DNA from: an uncultured Clostridia bacterium
GTDB lineage: Bacteria; Bacillota_A; Clostridia; TANB77; CAG-508
Direction: 5' to 3'
DNA length: 42,527 nucleotides
NCBI GenBank assembly: GCA_944388685.1
Contig: CALXJS010000006.1
Span: 1 to 42,527, forward strand
Shown here one piece after another: positions 1 to 7,350 of the stretch. Under the pieces are notes generated by a model. That model saw only the letters and a list, made by a program, of their open reading frames with translations, ran no database searches and was not told the DNA's origin. A program made the translations under genes and the position numbers. Every line of letters begins with the position of its first letter. The first letter of the stretch is position 1.

Positions 1-182
1 CTTATAAAATTTAATTTATACTAAGGTCTGTCCCTTTTGGTTTCATTTTGAAACGATTTGACACGTCCCTATTGACAAAAGGGACAGACTTAAATTGTAT
101 AAGTTCTTATAAAATTTAATTTATACTAAGGTCTGTCCCTTTTGGTTTCATTTTGAAACGATTTGACACGTCCCTATTGACA
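1..182. repeat. Tandem palindromic repeat, two copies (1-77 and 106-182)
   Basis: A 77-bp unit occurs at 1-77 and again at 106-182, a period of 105 bp, with no difference that I can see. Copy 1 is followed by an inverted right arm at 76-103: GTCTGTCCCTTTTG (26-39) is the reverse complement of 76-89, and the outer CTTATAAAATTTA (1-13) pairs with 91-103 with one mismatch. One full unit of about 103 bp is therefore a hairpin. Copy 2 lacks the right arm and stops at TTGACA (177-182). The element may extend left of the window. It looks like a small non-autonomous palindromic element; no transposase is nearby. Confidence 0.8.
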
Positions 183-205
183 TTAAAAGTATTTAGGCAT
201 ATACT
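177..205 (+). promoter_or_regulatory. Promoter of the por operon
   Basis: Consensus sigma-A type promoter: -35 TTGACA (177-182), 17-bp spacer, -10 TATACT (200-205), about 40 bp upstream of the first por gene. The -35 hexamer is the last six bases of the second repeat copy. Confidence 0.75.
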
Positions 206-243
206 AAAGTCGTAAAATTTTAATAAAAGGAGGCAATTTGAGA

Positions 244-825
244 ATGGATAACATGATAGAAATTAGATGGCATGGTAGAGGTGGTCAAGGTGCCAAAACA
301 GCATCTTTATTGCTAGCAGATGCAGCATTTAATACTGGAAAATATATTCAAGGATTTCCTGAATATGGTCCTGAAAGAATGGGTGCCCCTATCACTGCAT
401 ATAACAGAATTAGCCAAACACCTATCACAATTCACAGTAATATTTATGAACCAGATTATGTGGTAGTTGTAGACGACACGCTTTTAGAATCTGTTGATGT
501 TACTTCTGGTCTAAAAGAAACAGGAGCAATCGTTATTAACACAACTAAATCTGCTGAGTATTTAAAAAAAGCATTGAAAGGATACTCTGGAGAAATTTAT
601 ACAATTGATGCTAGAAAAATTTCAGAGGAAGCTTTAGGAAAATATTTTCCAAATACACCAATGCTTGCAGCAATTGTAAAAGTAAGTAAAATTATGACTG
701 ATGATGAATTATTAGAAGATATGAAAGGATCTTTTAAACATAAATTTGCGAAAAAGCCTGAAGTTATAGATGGAAACATGAAAGCTTTAGAAATGGCTTT
801 AAAAGAAGTTAAGAAAATTCAATAA
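244..825 (+). CDS. porG: 2-oxoacid:ferredoxin oxidoreductase, gamma subunit
   Basis: Gamma subunit of a four-subunit pyruvate (or related 2-oxoacid):ferredoxin oxidoreductase, which decarboxylates the oxoacid to acyl-CoA and reduces ferredoxin in the cytoplasm. About 193 residues, normal for the family. The N-terminal IEIRWHGRGGQGAKTA followed by GFPEYGPERMGAPI is the family signature. GGAGG at 229-233 best fits ATG 244 (10-nt spacing); TTG 238 and ATG 253 are alternatives, and the family usually begins at the MIEIRWHG methionine (253). It is the first gene of porG-porD-porA-porB. The split four-subunit form is the type known from archaea and Thermotoga, and it differs from the single-chain enzyme of many clostridia. 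Substrate (pyruvate versus branched-chain oxoacid) cannot be decided from sequence alone. Confidence 0.9.
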   Translation: MDNMIEIRWHGRGGQGAKTASLLLADAAFNTGKYIQGFPEYGPERMGAPITAYNRISQTPITIHSNIYEPDYVVVVDDTLLESVDVTSGLKETGAIVINTTKSAEYLKKALKGYSGEIYTIDARKISEEALGKYFPNTPMLAAIVKVSKIMTDDELLEDMKGSFKHKFAKKPEVIDGNMKALEMALKEVKKIQ

Positions 826-1010
826 GGAAAGCATGCATCACGAAATCAAAGATTTCTATGCATAAATGTGAAGACTGCTTCGCAGTACTTCACGAATATA
901 AGAAGCTTAACCTTGTTGTATACGAAAAAATCTAAATAGGGTCAAGATAAAAGATGATTTTTTCTATACAATAATAAAGACTGAATTTTAGGAAAGGAAT
1001 GATGTAAAAA
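826..1010 (+). other. Intra-operon spacer made of three consecutive hairpins
   Basis: No gene seen. Three stem-loops fill the gap between the gamma and delta genes: ATGCAT..GAAATC/GATTTC..ATGCAT (about 834-863), GTGAAG-CTGC/GCAG-CTTCAC (about 870-895), and a long one in which TTGTATACGAAAAAATC pairs with GATTTTTTCTATACAA (about 915-972). The last resembles stems at 31249-31276 and 31389-31420. They could be RNA processing sites or remnants of small palindromic elements. Confidence 0.55.
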
Positions 1011-1313
1011 ATGACAGATATAAATGCAAACACACCTATGGAGAAATTAACTCCAGGTGGAGATATTTATACTGCTGGAAACGCAAGAGATTTTAAAACA
1101 GGCGACTGGAGAAGTTCTTATCCTGTATTTTTATCTGATAAATGTAAACAATGTGGACTTTGCTTCCCTGTTTGCCCAGAAGATGCAATTCCAGTAGGAA
1201 AAGATGATTTAAAAAGAAAAGATTTCAATTATGATTACTGTAAAGGTTGTGGTGTATGTGCCAAAGTATGCCCTTTCGGTGCTATTGAAATGAGAGAGGA
1301 AGGTGTTGAATAA
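1011..1313 (+). CDS. porD: 2-oxoacid:ferredoxin oxidoreductase, delta (ferredoxin) subunit
   Basis: Delta subunit carrying two [4Fe-4S] clusters, which passes electrons from the catalytic core to external ferredoxin. 100 residues, as expected for PorD. Two classic motifs are visible: CKQCGLCFPVCPEDAI near residue 46 and CKGCGVCAKVCPFGAI near residue 78. The N-terminal extension containing the GDWRSSYPVF segment is typical of PorD as opposed to free ferredoxins. A ribosome site (AGGAAAGGAATGATG) precedes ATG 1011. The stop is 1 nt before the ATG of the alpha gene, so the two are probably translationally coupled. Confidence 0.92.
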   Translation: MTDINANTPMEKLTPGGDIYTAGNARDFKTGDWRSSYPVFLSDKCKQCGLCFPVCPEDAIPVGKDDLKRKDFNYDYCKGCGVCAKVCPFGAIEMREEGVE

Positions 1314-1314
1314 T

Positions 1315-2508
1315 ATGAGTATTAGAGAAAGATTAAGTGGTAATGAAGCAGCAGCAACTGCTATGAAACAAATTAATCCAGATGTAGTCGCAGCCTTCCC
1401 TATTACACCTTCAACAGAAATTCCTCAATATTTTTCAACATTTGTTGATAATGGATTAGTAGATACAGAATTTGTTGCTGTTGAAAGTGAACATAGTGCC
1501 ATGAGTGCTTGTATTGGTGCAGAAGCTGCTGGAGCAAGAGCTATGACTGCTACATCTGCCAATGGATTATCTTTAATGTGGGAAATGATATATATTGCTT
1601 CTAGTTTACGTTTACCTATTGTAATGTCTTTAGTAAATAGGGCTGTATCAGGACCTTTAAATATCCATAATGATCATTCAGATGCTATGGGTGTTAGAGA
1701 TGCTGGTTGGATTATGTTATTTTCAGAAAACAATCAAGAAGCTTATGACAATACGTTAATGGCACATAGAATTGCAGAAAACAAAAATGTCATGCTTCCA
1801 TTAATGGTTTGTCAAGATGGATTTATTACTTCTCATTCTATTGAAAATATAGAATTAGTTGAAGATGATAAAGTAAAAGAATTTGTTGGAACATATAAAC
1901 CAGAACATTATTTATTAAATAGAGATGAACCAATTGCTGTTGGTCCATTAGATTTGCAAAGTTATTTATTTGAACATAAAGCTGGGCAAGCAGAAGCTAT
2001 GCGAAATGCAAAACAAGTTATTTTAGATGTTGCAAAAGATTTTGAAAAAATGACTGGTAGAAAATATGGTCTTTTTGAAGAATATAAATTGGAGGATGCA
2101 GAAATTGCCATTGTTTGTATGAACTCAACAGCTGGTACCACAAAATTTGTTGTTGATAAATTAAGAGAACAAGGTGTAAAAGCAGGTCTATTAAAACTTC
2201 GTGTATTTAGACCATTCCCAGTAGAAGAAATTGCAAAAGCATTATCACATCTAAAAGCCATTGCTGTATTAGATAAAGCAGATTCTTTAAATTCTGCTGG
2301 TGGTGCTTTATTTGAAGATGTGACATCTGCTATGTATGTAAATAATATTCATGTACCTGCTGTAAACTATGTTTATGGTATTGGTGGTAGAGATACCAAA
2401 GCAGATGATATTGAAAGCGTTTACACAGATTTATCAGAAATTGTAAAAACTGGAAAAATAGATAATCCTTATCGTTATTTAGGATTAAGAAAGGAAGGTG
2501 ACAAATAA
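1315..2508 (+). CDS. porA: 2-oxoacid:ferredoxin oxidoreductase, alpha subunit
   Basis: Alpha subunit. It contains the pyrimidine-binding domain (AAFPITPSTEIPQYF, residues about 26-40; VESEHSAMSACIGAEAAGARAMTATSANG further on) and the C-terminal transketolase-like domain II (LKLRVFRPFPVEEIAKAL). About 397 residues, normal for split PorA. With the beta subunit it builds the thiamine diphosphate active site. ATG 1315 is preferred over GTG 1303 because it follows AGGAAGG and avoids overlap with the delta gene. The stop TAA overlaps the beta start as TAATG. Confidence 0.92.
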   Translation: MSIRERLSGNEAAATAMKQINPDVVAAFPITPSTEIPQYFSTFVDNGLVDTEFVAVESEHSAMSACIGAEAAGARAMTATSANGLSLMWEMIYIASSLRLPIVMSLVNRAVSGPLNIHNDHSDAMGVRDAGWIMLFSENNQEAYDNTLMAHRIAENKNVMLPLMVCQDGFITSHSIENIELVEDDKVKEFVGTYKPEHYLLNRDEPIAVGPLDLQSYLFEHKAGQAEAMRNAKQVILDVAKDFEKMTGRKYGLFEEYKLEDAEIAIVCMNSTAGTTKFVVDKLREQGVKAGLLKLRVFRPFPVEEIAKALSHLKAIAVLDKADSLNSAGGALFEDVTSAMYVNNIHVPAVNYVYGIGGRDTKADDIESVYTDLSEIVKTGKIDNPYRYLGLRKEGDK

Positions 2509-3464
2509 TGCCTTATAATGTAAAAGAAATCGTTGCTAATAAACCTTCAAGATTTACTGCTGGACACAGAATGTGTGCTGGTTGTGGAGCTCCACCTGTT
2601 GCAAGACATATTATGAGAGCTTTAAAACCAGAAGATCATGCAGTTGTTGCCAATGCCACTGGATGTATGGAAGTTTCTACTTTTATATATCCATATACTG
2701 CTTGGACAGATTCATTTATTCATACAGCTTTTGAATGTGCAGGTGCTACACTTGCAGGAGCAGAAGCAGCTTATGTTTCTATGAAAAAACAAGGAAAATT
2801 ACCAGCTGATGGAGATACAAAATTCATCGCCTTTGGTGGAGATGGCGGAACATATGATATCGGTTTACAATCTTTATCAGGCGCTATGGAAAGAGGACAT
2901 GATATGGTTTATGTATGTTATGATAATGGTGCATACATGAATACAGGTATCCAACGTTCATCTGCAACACCAAAATATGCAGATACAACCACCTCACCTG
3001 CAGGAAGTGTTATTCCTGGAAAAACACAATGTAGAAAAGATTTAACGAAAATCATGGTTGGACATCATATCCCTTATGTTGCACAAACCATTGCTTATAT
3101 GAATTTTAAAGATTTATATGAAAAAGCTGAGAAAGCAATTTACATAGAAGGACCAGCATTTTTAAATGTTATGTCTCCATGTCCTAGAGGATGGGGATAT
3201 CCAACAGAAGATTTAATGAAAATTAATAAACTTGCTGTTGAAACTTGCTATTGGCCACTATATGAAGTAGTTAATGGTGTATATCATATTTCATATAAAC
3301 CAGCTAAAAAATTACCAATTGAAGATTTCTTAAAACCACAAAAAAGATTTAGACATATGTTTAAACCTGGTAATGAGTGGATGATTGAAGATTTCCAAAG
3401 AATTGTTGATGAAAGATGGCAAGAATTATTAGATTTAGAAGAAATCACAAATAAAAACAAATAA
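2508..3464 (+). CDS. porB: 2-oxoacid:ferredoxin oxidoreductase, beta subunit
   Basis: Beta subunit, 318 residues, binding thiamine diphosphate and the proximal [4Fe-4S] cluster. The cluster ligands appear as MCAGCG near residue 24, GCME near residue 53, and a later Cys in SPCPRGWG. The Mg/TPP motif is GGDGGTYDIGLQSL followed by CYDNGAYMNTG. The start overlaps the alpha stop (TAATG), which implies coupling. It is the last gene of the operon and is followed directly by a strong terminator. Confidence 0.93.
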   Translation: MPYNVKEIVANKPSRFTAGHRMCAGCGAPPVARHIMRALKPEDHAVVANATGCMEVSTFIYPYTAWTDSFIHTAFECAGATLAGAEAAYVSMKKQGKLPADGDTKFIAFGGDGGTYDIGLQSLSGAMERGHDMVYVCYDNGAYMNTGIQRSSATPKYADTTTSPAGSVIPGKTQCRKDLTKIMVGHHIPYVAQTIAYMNFKDLYEKAEKAIYIEGPAFLNVMSPCPRGWGYPTEDLMKINKLAVETCYWPLYEVVNGVYHISYKPAKKLPIEDFLKPQKRFRHMFKPGNEWMIEDFQRIVDERWQELLDLEEITNKNK

Positions 3465-3469
3465 AAACA

Positions 3470-3508
3470 AACAAGGACAAATCTCGCTTCGCGAGATTTG
3501 TCCTTGTT
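3470..3508 (+). terminator. Strong terminator after por operon (bidirectional)
   Basis: Perfect 18-bp stem: AACAAGGACAAATCTCGC (3470-3487), loop TTC, reverse complement at 3491-3508. It lies between the converging por operon and thiN. Confidence 0.85.
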
Positions 3509-3561
3509 ATACTTAAGTGCATAAATTAAATTTTTTAGCATGTTTATTATAGTTCTAATTT

Positions 3562-4212
3562 TTAATCTTTACTCTCTATCACAATCAAAATGCCCTTTTT
3601 CATTTTAATTTTTGCTGTATCTTCTACAATTTCATTACTCACTCCTAAACTCGTTCCAATTAGTAAATCATAATTATCTAAAGGATATTTAAAACCATTT
3701 AAAGTTAAATTCTCTACTATGCTAGTTAAAGGAATTAGCGATACATACTTTCCATAAACTTTATCTTTCTTTAACGTAATTTCTTTATTTATTAAATAAA
3801 TTCGATTATGTTCATCTATAATTTGGCATGAAATATTAGCCTCTAACGCCTCTTTTAAAATATGAATGTTGGCAATAGCATGATCCATTCTTCTTCCCAG
3901 TGCTCCTAATATTGTAATATCAGAACTTTTTAATTTTATAGCAAGTTTTAAAGCAATATCTGTATCTGTATTATCTTTCTCAGCATTAAATTTGTGAAAA
4001 AAGATTTGAGATTGCCTTTTATAAAATTCTAGAATTTCAGGAGAAACTGAATCAAAATCTCCTACTACATGATTTGGTATTATTTTTAATTGATATAATG
4101 CCTCTAACCCTTTATCTACGGCAATAATAATACTCTGTTCATTATGATTTCTACAATATTTTTCTATCACTTTTATCTGAATTTCTCCACCTGCTATGAT
4201 TACTGTTCTCAT
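3562..4212 (-). CDS. thiN: Thiamine pyrophosphokinase
   Basis: Transfers pyrophosphate from ATP to thiamine to give thiamine diphosphate, the cofactor used by the neighbouring oxoacid oxidoreductase. 216 residues, typical. Motifs: VDKGLEALYQL, GDFDS (metal/ATP site), EKDNTDTDIAL, GALGRRMDHAIANI, and a C-terminal TSLGVSNEI in the thiamine-binding beta domain. The start was set at the ATG giving MRTVIIAGG, preceded by GGAGAAATAGAA; an in-frame extension upstream runs into the ferredoxin gene. It is the last gene of the holB-ricT-ferredoxin-thiN unit. Confidence 0.92.
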   Translation of the reverse strand: MRTVIIAGGEIQIKVIEKYCRNHNEQSIIIAVDKGLEALYQLKIIPNHVVGDFDSVSPEILEFYKRQSQIFFHKFNAEKDNTDTDIALKLAIKLKSSDITILGALGRRMDHAIANIHILKEALEANISCQIIDEHNRIYLINKEITLKKDKVYGKYVSLIPLTSIVENLTLNGFKYPLDNYDLLIGTSLGVSNEIVEDTAKIKMKKGILIVIESKD

Positions 4213-4234
4213 TTCTATTTCTCCTTTAAAAATC

Positions 4235-4273
4235 AAAAAGGGAAATTCGAGTCCGTCCCCAAAATCCCTTTTT
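4235..4273 (-). repeat. Small hairpin with GGGGACGGAC loop
   Basis: AAAAAGGGA (4235-4243) pairs with TCCCTTTTT (4265-4273). The loop contains GTCCGTCCCC on the plus strand, i.e. GGGGACGGAC on the gene strand. It lies between the ferredoxin and thiN genes. The motif resembles those in the palindromes at 1-103 and 9979-10107. Confidence 0.5.
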
Positions 4274-4277
4274 ATCC

Positions 4278-4448
4278 CTATTCCTCTTCTGGAGCTTCTA
4301 CTGGACAAACTCCTGCACATGTACCACAGCTTATACAAGCAGATTGATCAATTACAAATTTGTCATCTCCTTGTGATATACATCCAACTGGACATTCAGC
4401 AGCACAAGCACCACATGATATACATTTATCTGTAATTTTATATGCCAA
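4278..4448 (-). CDS. 2x[4Fe-4S] ferredoxin, 56 residues
   Basis: Small clostridial-type ferredoxin beginning with TTG (MAYKITDKCI) behind AAAGGAGGTGAG. Two complete cluster motifs: CISCGACAAECP (from Cys9) and CISCGTCAGVCP (from Cys38). The tail is EAPEEE. Length and spacing match the classical 2[4Fe-4S] electron carrier that accepts electrons from pyruvate:ferredoxin oxidoreductase. It lies between ricT and thiN on the same strand, 41 nt downstream of ricT. A very short gene with a TTG start, it is easy to overlook. Confidence 0.9.
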   Translation of the reverse strand: MAYKITDKCISCGACAAECPVGCISQGDDKFVIDQSACISCGTCAGVCPVEAPEEE

Positions 4449-4489
4449 TTTTCTCACCTCCTTTAATACGCTGTACTCTCTATTTGATT

Positions 4490-5401
4490 TTATTCTTCTC
4501 TCATTCCCTCTTCTTCTTTTTCTAATTTTTCTAGTTCCTCTAATTCTTTTTGATGCTCGATTTCTTCTTGATCCATTCTTTCTTTTTCTTCGTCCTTAAT
4601 AACTTGTATATCTTTTACATCATATCTTCTATAAATATAAGTATCTCCATCTTTAATTTTTACTCTTACTCTTTCTTTTAATGTTTCTATGGAATCTACT
4701 TCTCCCTCTCCTTCTTCTGTTTTTACAATAGCACCTATATGTGGTAAGTTTTTTAATTTTTCTTCATAAACTTCATTTTCATATTTTAAACAACACATTA
4801 GTCTTCCACAATTTCCTGATATTTTTGAAGGATTTAAGGAAATATTTTGCTCTTTAGCCATTTTTATAGATACAGCTTCAAAGTCATTTAAAAATGTACA
4901 ACAGCACAATTCTCTTCCACAAACTCCATTTCCTCCAATTTTTTTCACTTCATCTCTTACGCCAATTTGTCTTAATTCTATTCTTGTTTTATAAATAGCA
5001 GCTAAATCTTTTACCAATTCTCTAAAATCAATTCTTCCATCAGCTGTAAAATAAAATAAAATTTTACTATTATCAAATTTTACTTCAACATCTGTTAATG
5101 TCATGTTTAATCCATGTTCTTTTATTTTTTTCTTGCATACTTCAAAAGCTTTTTTTTCTAAGTTTTTACATTCTTCATAACGTTTATAATCTTTTCCATT
5201 TGCTATCCTTATAACAATCTTTAAGGGTTCAACAATTTTATCTTCTGGAACAGCTCTATTAGGAATCATCACTTCGCCAAATTCTTCTCCTTGTGCTGTT
5301 TCTACAATTACGTTATCTCCTTTTTTTAATTTCCATTTTTTTGGATTAAAAAAGTATATTTTACCTAACTTTTTAAATCTTACCCCTACTATATTTTTCA
5401 A
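4490..5401 (-). CDS. ricT: RicT/YaaT PSP1-domain protein
   Basis: Homologue of Bacillus RicT (YaaT), a partner in the Fe-S-containing RicAFT complex that promotes mRNA maturation by RNase Y and affects sporulation. About 303 residues. The N-terminus IVGVRFKKLGKIYFFNP and the cysteine-rich stretch GVCGRELCCCTFL..SGNCGRLMCCLKYE (PSP1 C-terminal domain, residues about 150-200) are diagnostic. The C-terminal 35 residues are highly charged and Glu-rich. I prefer the TTG start at 5399-5401 (MKNIVGVRF), 7 nt after GGAGG, over the GTG at 5416. The TTGA overlap with the holB stop indicates coupling, and holB-ricT adjacency is conserved in Firmicutes. Confidence 0.92.
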   Translation of the reverse strand: MKNIVGVRFKKLGKIYFFNPKKWKLKKGDNVIVETAQGEEFGEVMIPNRAVPEDKIVEPLKIVIRIANGKDYKRYEECKNLEKKAFEVCKKKIKEHGLNMTLTDVEVKFDNSKILFYFTADGRIDFRELVKDLAAIYKTRIELRQIGVRDEVKKIGGNGVCGRELCCCTFLNDFEAVSIKMAKEQNISLNPSKISGNCGRLMCCLKYENEVYEEKLKNLPHIGAIVKTEEGEGEVDSIETLKERVRVKIKDGDTYIYRRYDVKDIQVIKDEEKERMDQEEIEHQKELEELEKLEKEEEGMREE

Positions 5402-6291
5402 TTTACTTCCTCCCACATATTAAATATCATATTGTCCACACACATATCATAATTAGCATTTTGCTTTAATCTTTTTTTTGTATTCTCCACTATTCCAATA
5501 CAATTCGCATACTTAACATCTCTTTTTGCCAATTTTAATAGCATTATATTTATATATTCCAAAATATTTGTAATTTCGTCTTTATCTTTATAAATTTCTT
5601 CGCTTAAATCTAAAATTTCAATTATACTTTTTTTATCAAGTTGTTCTACTATTTTTTCAATTTTTTCATACTGCTCTTTTCGATCTTTTAATAAAATAGC
5701 TTTTCCAATGCTTCCTTGAAATGCATCTAACATATTAGAAGATATTTGGTGCATTCCATATTTTTGTTCTATATATTTTTTTATTAGATTTTGATTAATC
5801 GGTTTAAAAATAATCATCATACATCTTGATTTTATTGTATTTAAAAATGCATTTTCATTACTACCAATCAATATGATTGTACTATATTCTGGTGGTTCTT
5901 CTAATGTTTTTAATAAACAATTTTGTGCTTCTTGGGTCATTTTATCTGCATCATTAATGATATACACTTTTTTATTAGAAATGATTGGTTTTTCCTGTAT
6001 TTTTCTTTGTAAATATCGTATTTGTTCAATTTTTATGCTATTACCATCTGGTTCAACATATAAAAAGTCTGGATGATTATGAGAATAAAATTCCACACAA
6101 GATTTACATTTATTGCAACCTTTTTCCGTTTTATTTAAACATAGTATCATTTGTGCAAATGCTTGGGCTATCATTTTTTTTCCAATGCCTTCTATTCCGA
6201 TAAACATATAACTATGAGAAACTTTATCCTCTTCAACACTTTTTCTTAACGCCTCTTTTATTTTCTCATTTCCAACAATTTCTTCAAACAT
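5398..6291 (-). CDS. holB: DNA polymerase III delta' subunit
   Basis: Clamp-loader subunit of the replicative polymerase. About 297 residues. N-terminal AAA+ module: FEEIVGNEKIKEALRKS, the P-loop region GIEGIGKKMIAQAFAQ, the zinc-binding CLNKTEKGCNKCKSCVEF (four Cys), INDADKMTQEAQNCLLKTLEEPPEYSTIILI (Walker B and sensor-1 region) and the SRC motif (KSRCMMI). The P-loop is degenerate, with an expected Thr/Ser missing after GIGKK, as is common for delta'. Start at ATG 6291 (TTG 6294 also possible), after AAGGAGAAGGAG. First gene of the unit driven by the promoter at 6325-6353. Confidence 0.9.
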   Translation of the reverse strand: MFEEIVGNEKIKEALRKSVEEDKVSHSYMFIGIEGIGKKMIAQAFAQMILCLNKTEKGCNKCKSCVEFYSHNHPDFLYVEPDGNSIKIEQIRYLQRKIQEKPIISNKKVYIINDADKMTQEAQNCLLKTLEEPPEYSTIILIGSNENAFLNTIKSRCMMIIFKPINQNLIKKYIEQKYGMHQISSNMLDAFQGSIGKAILLKDRKEQYEKIEKIVEQLDKKSIIEILDLSEEIYKDKDEITNILEYINIMLLKLAKRDVKYANCIGIVENTKKRLKQNANYDMCVDNMIFNMWEEVN

Positions 6292-6324
6292 CAATGTTTT
6301 GCTCCTTCTCCTTTAACCATCACT

Positions 6325-6353
6325 ATTATATACTAAAACTGTACATTTTTCAA
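6325..6353 (-). promoter_or_regulatory. Promoter of holB-ricT-ferredoxin-thiN
   Basis: On the minus strand: -35 TTGAAA (6348-6353), 17-bp spacer, -10 TATAAT (6325-6330), about 35 bp upstream of holB. Confidence 0.75.
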
Positions 6354-6602
6354 GAATAAAAGCGACATGATTAAAATTCTCATATTTCCATTTCTCTTTC
6401 CGTATTAAATTTTAAACGCATATAAAATTCGATTAGAAAAGAATTCTCCTTTAATCGCATCTTTATAGTTATTTCTCGCATATTTTTATATAATACTACA
6501 TTTTTATTATATCATTGCTATATTTATAATTCAAGCATTGTTCTTTTCATCTCCATCCTTTTTGAATGACGAATAATGAATCTTAAAGGTGGCTTAAAAA
6601 CA
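6354..6602. other. Intergenic region with no gene recognised
   Basis: About 250 bp of AT-rich sequence between the holB promoter and the lepB terminator. Both strands hold only very short open frames without convincing starts. Confidence 0.5.
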
Positions 6603-6629
6603 AAAATAGAGACCTTACATCTCTATTTT
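6603..6629 (-). terminator. Terminator of lepB
   Basis: AAAATAGAGA (6603-6612) pairs with TCTCTATTTT (6620-6629). On the minus strand it is followed by a T-rich tract. It overlaps the lepB stop codon. Confidence 0.75.
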
Positions 6630-7266
6630 AATCCACTTTTCCCCATTTATTTAATGGCCATATTCTTATAGCTACCGTACTTTCTATTTTTTCCAATGGT
6701 ATACAACCAAATGCTCTACAATCTGTACTATGTGTTCGATTATCTCCCATAGCAAAAACTGTATTTTCTGGAACTATAAAATCAGAAAAACCAATTCCCA
6801 TTACATCTGTCACCACGCCATCTTGTAAATATGTTTCTTCCAATTCATTACCATCTATATATACTTTTCCTTCTTTAATCTCTACATGCTCTCCTGGAAG
6901 TGCAATAACTCTTTTTATATAACTTTCTTTTCCAATTTCTAATACATACTTTGTAAACTTTCCAAATATATTGGTTGGTTCATCATCATATACAGCTACT
7001 GGATGATTATTATCAATTTCTGAACTTGTAAAAGATTTTTTAGATGGTGCTTCAAATGTAATAATTTCTCCTCTTTCTGGTAATGTCTTTGTTGTTCTTG
7101 ACCATCGATTTAACCATAATCTTTGATTTTCTTCTAGTGTTGGTTTCATAGATACTTGTTGTACAATTGTTGGCGTACCAATAAAATATCTAAACAATAA
7201 TGCTAGTACAATTGCTATGATTATACAATATACCCATTCTAATACTTCTTTTATCTTTGGATTCAA
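6628..7266 (-). CDS. lepB: Signal peptidase I
   Basis: Membrane serine protease that removes signal peptides on the outer face of the membrane. 212 residues from the preferred TTG start (MNPKIKEVLEW), which follows AAAGGAG with 8-nt spacing; TTG 7290 would add eight residues but lacks a ribosome site. One N-terminal membrane segment (about residues 10-30), catalytic Ser39 in VSMKPTL, general base Lys118 in YIKRVIALPGE, and box E GDNR (174-177). It has its own promoter and terminator, so it is monocistronic. Confidence 0.93.
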   Translation of the reverse strand: MNPKIKEVLEWVYCIIIAIVLALLFRYFIGTPTIVQQVSMKPTLEENQRLWLNRWSRTTKTLPERGEIITFEAPSKKSFTSSEIDNNHPVAVYDDEPTNIFGKFTKYVLEIGKESYIKRVIALPGEHVEIKEGKVYIDGNELEETYLQDGVVTDVMGIGFSDFIVPENTVFAMGDNRTHSTDCRAFGCIPLEKIESTVAIRIWPLNKWGKVD

Positions 7267-7300
7267 TTTTCTCGCTCCTTTATCTTTCAAAATCTAATCT

Positions 7301-7329
7301 ATTATACCCTATATATTTTCATTTTTCAA
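7301..7329 (-). promoter_or_regulatory. Promoter of lepB
   Basis: On the minus strand: -35 TTGAAA (7324-7329), 17-bp spacer, -10 TATAAT (7301-7306), about 35 bp before the start codon. Confidence 0.75.
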
Positions 7330-7350
7330 TGCTATCTTATAAAAATTTAT

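Noticed and set aside
3465..3561. TPP riboswitch near thiN
   Set aside because: No TPP-box motifs were seen near thiN or upstream of its operon; the only structure is the por terminator.
4213..4338. Longer N-terminus of thiamine pyrophosphokinase
   Set aside because: It would overlap the ferredoxin gene, and the family starts at MRTVIIAGG with a ribosome site there.
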